Shown here: positions 59,136 to 64,000 of the stretch, in pieces
How the letters are laid out: each line of letters opens with the position of its first letter
Position numbering within the stretch: position 1 is the stretch's first letter
Assembly (NCBI RefSeq): GCF_000425725.1
Contig: NZ_AUDZ01000014.1
Span: forward strand, 62,001 to 126,000
Direction of reading: 5' to 3'
Source: Halomonas halocynthiae DSM 14573
Lineage (GTDB): Bacteria; Pseudomonadota; Gammaproteobacteria; Pseudomonadales; Halomonadaceae
DNA length: 64,000 bases
Program-made: the position numbers and the translations under genes
The notes under the pieces: generated by a model
The model's input: only the letters and a program-made list of their open reading frames with translations
What the model was told of the DNA's origin: nothing
The model's database searches: none

Positions 59136-60461
59136 TCAGCCCAAATATTTGATCATCATCCCCGCAGCAACTGCCGAGCCAATAACACCAGCGACGTTCG
59201 GCCCCATGGCATGCATCAACAAGAAATTATGCGGATTGGACTCCAGGCCAACCTTGTTAGATACCCTGGCCGCCATCGGCACAGCCGACACTCCCGCCGA
59301 ACCAATCAATGGATTGATCGGCATACGGCTGACTGTGTTCATCAGCTTAGCCATCAGAATCCCGCACGCTGTACCGATAGCAAACGCCACCATCCCCAGC
59401 CCAAGTATTCCAAGTGTCTCCACTGCCAGAAACCGGTCTGCCATCAACTTGGAGCCCACCGAAAGCCCCAAGAAGATAGTCACGATATTAATCAAGGCAT
59501 TCTGCGCCGTATCTGACAACCGCTCTACCACGCCACACTCACGCATCAGGTTGCCAAAACAAAACATACCTAACAGCGGCGCAGCATCTGGCAGAAAGAG
59601 TGCAACCAGTATCAACAATGCCAACGGAAAAACGATTTTTTCCAACCGTGACACTCGGCGCAGCTGTGTCATCACGATATTACGCTCGCGCTGCGTCGTT
59701 AAGGCACGCATGATCGGCGGCTGTATCAATGGCACCAGCGCCATGTACGAGTACGATGCCACCGCAATGGCCCCCAACAGCTCAGGCGCTAACAAGCTCG
59801 ACACATAAATTGAGGTAGGGCCATCAGCGCCACCAATAATACCAATAGCCGCTGCTTGCTTAAGCGTGAAGTCCATCCATCCGTATGAGGTCATCGCCAC
59901 CGCACCCAGCAAGGTAGCAAAAATACCGAACTGAGCCGCCGCGCCAAGAAACAGCGTGCGTGGGTTAGCCAGCAGAGGACCAAAATCAGTCATCGCACCC
60001 ACGCCCATAAAAATGACCAGCGGCGCAATACCCGAGGCAATAGCAACGCTATAAAACTGATACAGCACCCCAGCAGAAAAGCCTGCATCCATGGCAATAT
60101 CATCGGCCATGCGCTCTGATGCCGCTGACGTGCCGCTCATCAACTGGTCATTGATCAACTGGCGCCAAACATCAACACTCGCCCCTGGATCAAGCGGAAC
60201 ACCCAGCACCTGTGCTAACGATTGCAGCACCTCCGGCTTAGCCAGATGAGCGGCCTGTTCAGCGGCAGACAATGCAAGCCCCGCCTCAGGGATGTTAGCC
60301 AAAATCCCACCAAAGCCAATCGGCACCAGCAGCAGCGGTTCAAATTTCTTATGGATAGCCAGCCACAGCAGTAACAGGCCAACAATAATCATCACGGCCT
60401 GACCCAGACTCAGGTGATATAGCCCAGACCCATGCCAAAGCGTTAACAGTTCTTCGCTCAT
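59136..60461 (-). CDS. oadB: Na+-pumping oxaloacetate decarboxylase, beta subunit
   Basis: Integral membrane subunit that decarboxylates carboxybiotin and exports Na+. The 441-aa protein has a first helix followed by the conserved [16 protein letters not shown] hydrophilic insert follows (about residues 68-125). The core ends with [32 protein letters not shown] (with the Asp of the ion path) and C-terminal [19 protein letters not shown]. It lies 12 nt after oadA. Confidence 0.96.
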   Translation of the reverse strand: MSEELLTLWHGSGLYHLSLGQAVMIIVGLLLLWLAIHKKFEPLLLVPIGFGGILANIPEAGLALSAAEQAAHLAKPEVLQSLAQVLGVPLDPGASVDVWRQLINDQLMSGTSAASERMADDIAMDAGFSAGVLYQFYSVAIASGIAPLVIFMGVGAMTDFGPLLANPRTLFLGAAAQFGIFATLLGAVAMTSYGWMDFTLKQAAAIGIIGGADGPTSIYVSSLLAPELLGAIAVASYSYMALVPLIQPPIMRALTTQRERNIVMTQLRRVSRLEKIVFPLALLILVALFLPDAAPLLGMFCFGNLMRECGVVERLSDTAQNALINIVTIFLGLSVGSKLMADRFLAVETLGILGLGMVAFAIGTACGILMAKLMNTVSRMPINPLIGSAGVSAVPMAARVSNKVGLESNPHNFLLMHAMGPNVAGVIGSAVAAGMMIKYLG

Positions 60462-60473
60462 TGCGTTATTTCC

Positions 60474-62300
60474 TCAAAGCGTCAGCAGGGGATCACCGAC
60501 AGCCACACTGCTGCCTTCGCTTACCTGCACTGCCGACACCTTGCCAGAGGTTGTGGCTCGCACGGGTACTTCCATTTTCATGGCTTCAAGAATGATCACT
60601 ACATCGCCTTCGGTCACGCTATCACCCACACTGACATTCACCTTAAAAATATTGCCGGCCATCGGCGCAACCAACGCTTCGCCCGACGTTTCTGGGCCAG
60701 CAGCACTTGTCACGCGTGGCTCAAGCTGAGCCTGGGAGTTACCCTGCTCTTGAACCTGACCAAGCTCCCCCCCCTCAGCTACCTCCACCACATAGGCTTT
60801 GCCATTCACTGTAACGGTGTAGGTCTCAGGACCAGAAGCCGCTGCAGAGGGGGCAGTCGTGGGAGCTGCCGAAGCTGGCGCGGGCTGAGTGCTCGGCGCT
60901 TGTGGCGCTGGCTCAAAGGCATCAGGGTTGTCGCGGTTACTGAGGAATTTCAAACCAATTTGCGGAAAGAGCGCATAAGTCAGCACATCATCGACTCGGC
61001 CTTCCCCTTCAGCCAAGCGTATATCATCAGCCTTGGCTTTCTCGGCCAGCTCTGCAGACAAACGTTCCATCTCGGGCGATAGCTTGTCTGCAGGACGGCA
61101 GACGATTGGCTCTCCTCCATCTAACACCCGCGCCTGTAACTCCCTATTAAACTCAGCAGGCGCGGCACCGTACTCACCTTTAAGCAAGGCTTGAACTTCC
61201 TGACTAATGGACTGATAGCGCTCACCCATCATCACGTTCATTACCGCTTGGGTGCCAACAATTTGCGAAGTGGGCGTTACTAATGGAATAAACCCCAAGT
61301 CCTCGCGTACTCGTGGAATTTCCAGCAGAACATCATCGAGCTTATCTCCCGCACCTTGCTCTTTAAGCTGGCTTTCCATATTGGTCAGCATGCCGCCCGG
61401 CACTTGAGCGACCAGAATGCGCGAATCAATACCCTTGAGTGAGCCTTCAAAGGCGGCATATTTTTTACGCACGTCACGAAAATAGGCCGCAATGTCTTCA
61501 AGTTTTTCCAGGTCGAGGCCGGTATCGCGCTCGGTTCCCTTGAGTATCGCCACCAGTGACTCGGTGGGGCTGTGGCCATACGTCATAGACATCGACGAGA
61601 TAGCAGTATCGACATTATCAATGCCAGCCTCCACGGCCTTGAGAGCGGTGGCAGTCGACATGCCCGTCGTCGCGTGACACTGCATATGAATCGGAATATC
61701 CAGCACTTTTTTCAGCCGCGTCACCAGCTCAAAGGCATCATAAGGCGTCAGCAAACCCGCCATGTCCTTAATCGCTAGCGAATCAGCCCCCATGTCAGCG
61801 ACCGTGCATGCCAGCTCTACCCAGCTATCCATGGTGTGCACTGGGCTGATGGTATAAGAAATAGTGCCCTGAGCATGCCCTTCATTATTGCGCACCGCTT
61901 TAATGGCACACTCCAGGTTTCGTGGATCATTCATGGCATCAAAGACACGGAACACATCGACACCATTAGTCCGTGCTCGCTCGACAAAACGCTCAACCAC
62001 ATCGTCAGCGTAATGCCGATAACCCAGCAAGTTTTGACCACGCAGTAACATTTGCTGTGGCGTATTGGGCATGGCTTCTTTCAATGCACGAATACGCTCC
62101 CAAGGATCTTCGCCTAGGTAACGAATGCAGCTGTCGAAGGTAGCTCCACCCCAGGTTTCTAGCGACCAAAAGCCAATATTGTCGAGCTTCTCAGCAATCG
62201 GCAGCATGTCATCAAGACGCAGACGGGTGGCAAACAGCGACTGGTGTGCATCACGGAGCACCACATCAGTGATACCAAGCGGGCGGGCGGGTGCAGTCAT
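60474..62300 (-). CDS. oadA: Oxaloacetate decarboxylase, alpha subunit
   Basis: Cytoplasmic carboxyltransferase plus biotin carrier. In the 608-aa protein the HMGL-like TIM barrel (about residues 1-270) has [16 protein letters not shown] and the metal-binding [20 protein letters not shown] conserved carboxylase domain and a Pro/Ala-rich flexible linker (about 470-500) follow. The C-terminal biotinyl domain carries [11 protein letters not shown] (biotinyl-Lys near residue 574). oadG lies 44 nt upstream. Confidence 0.97.
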   Translation of the reverse strand: MTAPARPLGITDVVLRDAHQSLFATRLRLDDMLPIAEKLDNIGFWSLETWGGATFDSCIRYLGEDPWERIRALKEAMPNTPQQMLLRGQNLLGYRHYADDVVERFVERARTNGVDVFRVFDAMNDPRNLECAIKAVRNNEGHAQGTISYTISPVHTMDSWVELACTVADMGADSLAIKDMAGLLTPYDAFELVTRLKKVLDIPIHMQCHATTGMSTATALKAVEAGIDNVDTAISSMSMTYGHSPTESLVAILKGTERDTGLDLEKLEDIAAYFRDVRKKYAAFEGSLKGIDSRILVAQVPGGMLTNMESQLKEQGAGDKLDDVLLEIPRVREDLGFIPLVTPTSQIVGTQAVMNVMMGERYQSISQEVQALLKGEYGAAPAEFNRELQARVLDGGEPIVCRPADKLSPEMERLSAELAEKAKADDIRLAEGEGRVDDVLTYALFPQIGLKFLSNRDNPDAFEPAPQAPSTQPAPASAAPTTAPSAAASGPETYTVTVNGKAYVVEVAEGGELGQVQEQGNSQAQLEPRVTSAAGPETSGEALVAPMAGNIFKVNVSVGDSVTEGDVVIILEAMKMEVPVRATTSGKVSAVQVSEGSSVAVGDPLLTL

Positions 62301-62344
62301 GGGATGTCCTTTTACTCAGGGTCTGTAATAGGTGAAGTGCCGTC

Positions 62345-62593
62345 TCAGCGGCGCTGGCGATAACGATGTACGGCAGTACTGATAACCACCATCAGGTCAT
62401 CATCATCGGCCACAGCAGTCACTTCCTGCGCTGACTGCTGTGCCGGCGGAGCGACTGACTCGGGGAAAAAGCGCCCAATGATTTTCGACATTAGCGTGGT
62501 GACCATCACCAGCACCGTCAGAAAAACAAACACAACCCCCATACCAAGGCCCATCAGAGCCACGCCCTCAACCAGTAACTGGGAATCCTGCAT
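62345..62593 (-). CDS. oadG: Oxaloacetate decarboxylase, gamma subunit
   Basis: 82-aa small subunit that stabilises the OadAB complex and binds zinc through its tail. It has a single N-terminal membrane helix (LMGLGMGVVFVFLTVLVMVTTLMS) with the conserved GMGVVFVFL, then a soluble tail. First gene of oadGAB, divergent from dusC. Confidence 0.93.
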   Translation of the reverse strand: MQDSQLLVEGVALMGLGMGVVFVFLTVLVMVTTLMSKIIGRFFPESVAPPAQQSAQEVTAVADDDDLMVVISTAVHRYRQRR

Positions 62594-62713
62594 GGGAAGC
62601 CTCTCTATTTTGTTTTTGCCACCGTCAGCCCGTTGACCAAGACATACTGATAGCTTGCAGATGAATTCTGATGCTATAACCTGCCCATTCTTTAGCTCTG
62701 TTGCAACGGTGCC

Positions 62714-63703
62714 ATGGTGGAAATCAGTGTTGTTAAAAAACTACAACAAGGCCGCGTCGGCCTTGCACCCATGGAAGGCGTCATTGACGCCATTACTCGG
62801 GACCTACTGACACGACACCCAGGCTTCGACTGGACCGTCACCGAATTCGTACGCGTGGTAGGCACTCGTCTTCCACCGCGCACTTTTTTGCGCCATTGTC
62901 CTGAGCTGGCCGACCCCGCACCGCATACGCCCAGCGGCGTACCCGTTCACCTCCAGCTTCTAGGTTCTGATCCGCAGGCCCTGGCAGAAAACGCCCAACA
63001 GGCACTCAAGCTTGGCGCTTCTAGCCTAGATCTCAACTTTGGCTGCCCAACCAAACTGGTCAACCGTCATGATGGCGGCGCATCCCTGTTGCGCGACCCG
63101 CAGCGCCTCTATACCGCAGTTTCCGCTACCCATCGCGCAGTGGGTGACACCCTGCCAGTCACCGCCAAAATACGCCTGGGCTTCGCCAGCCGTCTTCTGG
63201 CACTGGATTGCGCTCGGGCGGCTGAAGATGGCGGTGCACAACAACTTGTTGTGCACGGAAGAACGCGGCAGGACGGCTATCGCCCACCCGCTCACTGGGA
63301 ATGGATAGGCCGCATTCAACGCCACCTGTCCATTCCCGTTGTGGCTAACGGTGATATTTGGACACTGGAGGACTACTGGAAAGCTCGCACACTCTCTGGC
63401 TGCCAAGATGTCATGCTAGGACGCGGCGCACTCGCTGACCCTTGGCTGGCAGCACGCATTCATCACTGGCATGCCACTGGAGAGCGGCTTGCCACTACAC
63501 ACTGGCATGATCGCGCGAAATTACTGCGTGAATTTGCCACCATGCAGCGTCGCGTACATACCAATAAGGTAGTGGTGTCGTTACTCAAGCAATGGATTAA
63601 CCATATGCGCAGTCAAGACAGCGAGGCCAATCGTCGCTTCGACACACTAAAACGAATCACCGACCTCGACAGACTACTCAATGTGCTAACGGAACCACTC
63701 TGA
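62714..63703 (+). CDS. dusC: tRNA-dihydrouridine(16) synthase DusC
   Basis: FMN enzyme reducing U16 in the tRNA D-loop. The 329-aa protein has the FMN-binding start RVGLAPMEGVIDAITRDLL, catalytic Cys in LDLNFGCPTKLVNRHDGGA (near residue 115), LVVHGRTRQDGY and PVVANGDIWTLED. I assign the DusC subfamily from the MEGVID start and GCPTKLVNRHDGGA block; DusA and DusB differ there. The start at ATG 62714 has no strong Shine-Dalgarno. Confidence 0.93.
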   Translation: MVEISVVKKLQQGRVGLAPMEGVIDAITRDLLTRHPGFDWTVTEFVRVVGTRLPPRTFLRHCPELADPAPHTPSGVPVHLQLLGSDPQALAENAQQALKLGASSLDLNFGCPTKLVNRHDGGASLLRDPQRLYTAVSATHRAVGDTLPVTAKIRLGFASRLLALDCARAAEDGGAQQLVVHGRTRQDGYRPPAHWEWIGRIQRHLSIPVVANGDIWTLEDYWKARTLSGCQDVMLGRGALADPWLAARIHHWHATGERLATTHWHDRAKLLREFATMQRRVHTNKVVVSLLKQWINHMRSQDSEANRRFDTLKRITDLDRLLNVLTEPL

Positions 63704-63741
63704 GCTGTTCAGATACCTTGCAGCTGCCGAGCAAAAAACGA

Positions 63742-63773
63742 AAAACCCCGATTTCTTAAGAAATCGGGGTTTT
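63742..63773. terminator. Bidirectional terminator between dusC and tRNA-Arg
   Basis: A 14-bp perfect inverted repeat (AAAACCCCGATTTC and complement) with loop TTAA; the arms end in A and T runs. It lies about 40 nt past the dusC stop and 7 nt past the 3' end of the minus-strand tRNA gene. Confidence 0.92.
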
Positions 63774-63779
63774 AGTCGT

Positions 63780-63856
63780 TGGCGCGCCCGGGAGGATTCG
63801 AACCTCCGACCCCCTGATTCGTAGTCAGGTACTCTATCCAGCTGAGCTACGGGCGC
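63780..63856 (-). tRNA. tRNA-Arg (anticodon ACG)
   Basis: 77-nt cloverleaf on the minus strand with encoded CCA. The acceptor GCGCCCG pairs with CGGGCGC; the D-arm is GCTCAGCTGGATAGAGT. The anticodon stem CCTGA/TCAGG encloses loop CTACGAA, giving anticodon ACG (to be edited to ICG). T-loop GTTCGAATC. Decodes CGU, CGC and CGA. Confidence 0.97.
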
Positions 63857-63985
63857 AACATGCGATAATCATATTTTATGACTTATATGGCCTAACGGGC
63901 CGAAGAACAACTCGCAAGCATTGCTCTTTTTCTACAATGGCGTTTGACATACAGCACATCAACTATCGCCAATTTACTGAAAAGA

Positions 63986-64000
63986 TGGCGCGCCCGGGAG
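63986..64000 (-). tRNA. 3' end of a second tRNA gene, probably tRNA-Arg (cut by window edge)
   Basis: The last 15 bases (CCA end, acceptor strand and start of the T-stem) are identical to the same part of the tRNA-Arg at 63780-63856. This suggests a tandem array of tRNA-Arg(ACG). The anticodon is outside the window, so identity is inferred. Confidence 0.75.

Noticed and set aside
59149-59808. 219-aa open frame on the plus strand opposite oadB
   Set aside because: oadB is unambiguous on the minus strand; the antisense frame has no motif or start signal.

Overview
The window is a dense, conserved stretch of a gammaproteobacterial chromosome. Protein sequences and gene order are closest to what I know of Halomonadaceae (Halomonas and relatives), with long blocks laid out as in Pseudomonas. 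This assignment rests on recognition of families and synteny, not on a database search. Features that fit an aerobic halotolerant bacterium are the Na+-pumping oxaloacetate decarboxylase (oadGAB), a complete system I cytochrome c maturation operon (ccmA-I), the ubiquinone genes ubiE/ubiJ/ubiB, and acidic linkers in several proteins. I see no insertion sequence, prophage, integrase, CRISPR array or rRNA gene.

Layout. (1) 1-16250, minus strand: the envelope and translation super-cluster rpsB-tsf-pyrH-frr-uppS-cdsA-dxr-rseP-bamA-skp-lpxD-fabZ-lpxA-lpxB-rnhB-dnaE. dnaE runs off the left edge. It combines ribosome and elongation factors, UMP kinase, undecaprenyl-PP and phospholipid precursor synthesis, outer-membrane assembly and lipid A synthesis. 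(2) 16562-23082, plus strand: map-glnD-arsC-like-dapD-dapE-unknown, linking N-terminal Met removal, nitrogen sensing and lysine/peptidoglycan precursor synthesis. (3) 23191-25602, minus: a membrane-anchored cold-shock-domain protein, malic enzyme maeB and rpmE. (4) 25711-38285, plus: priA-argS-SPOR protein, hslVU, a DUF971 protein, ubiE-ubiJ-ubiB, hisE and tatABC. (5) 38408-46871: elbB and a PHP phosphoesterase (minus), yciI-like and mnmC (plus), then yheU-like, ligA and an unusually long zipA (minus). (6) 47108-57771, minus: ccmABCDEFGHI followed after 17 nt by smc. (7) 57991-59093, plus: an SOS-boxed, HTH-less LexA/UmuD-like autoprotease overlapping a YigZ/IMPACT gene. (8) 59136-62593, minus: oadG-oadA-oadB. 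(9) 62714 to the end: dusC, a tRNA-Arg(ACG) gene and the 3' end of a second, apparently identical tRNA gene cut by the right edge.

Most of the window is ordinary core genome. The observations most worth a second look are: the lone UmuD-like protein with a textbook CTG-N10-CAG box in front of it; a perfect 16-bp palindrome whose 5-nt centre completes a TACAAT -10 element just ahead of ubiE; a cold-shock domain fused to two membrane helices; the loss of hisI, dapC and the pha cluster from otherwise Pseudomonas-like gene orders; and the junction of the ccm operon to smc. Nothing here clearly amounts to an undescribed multi-gene system.
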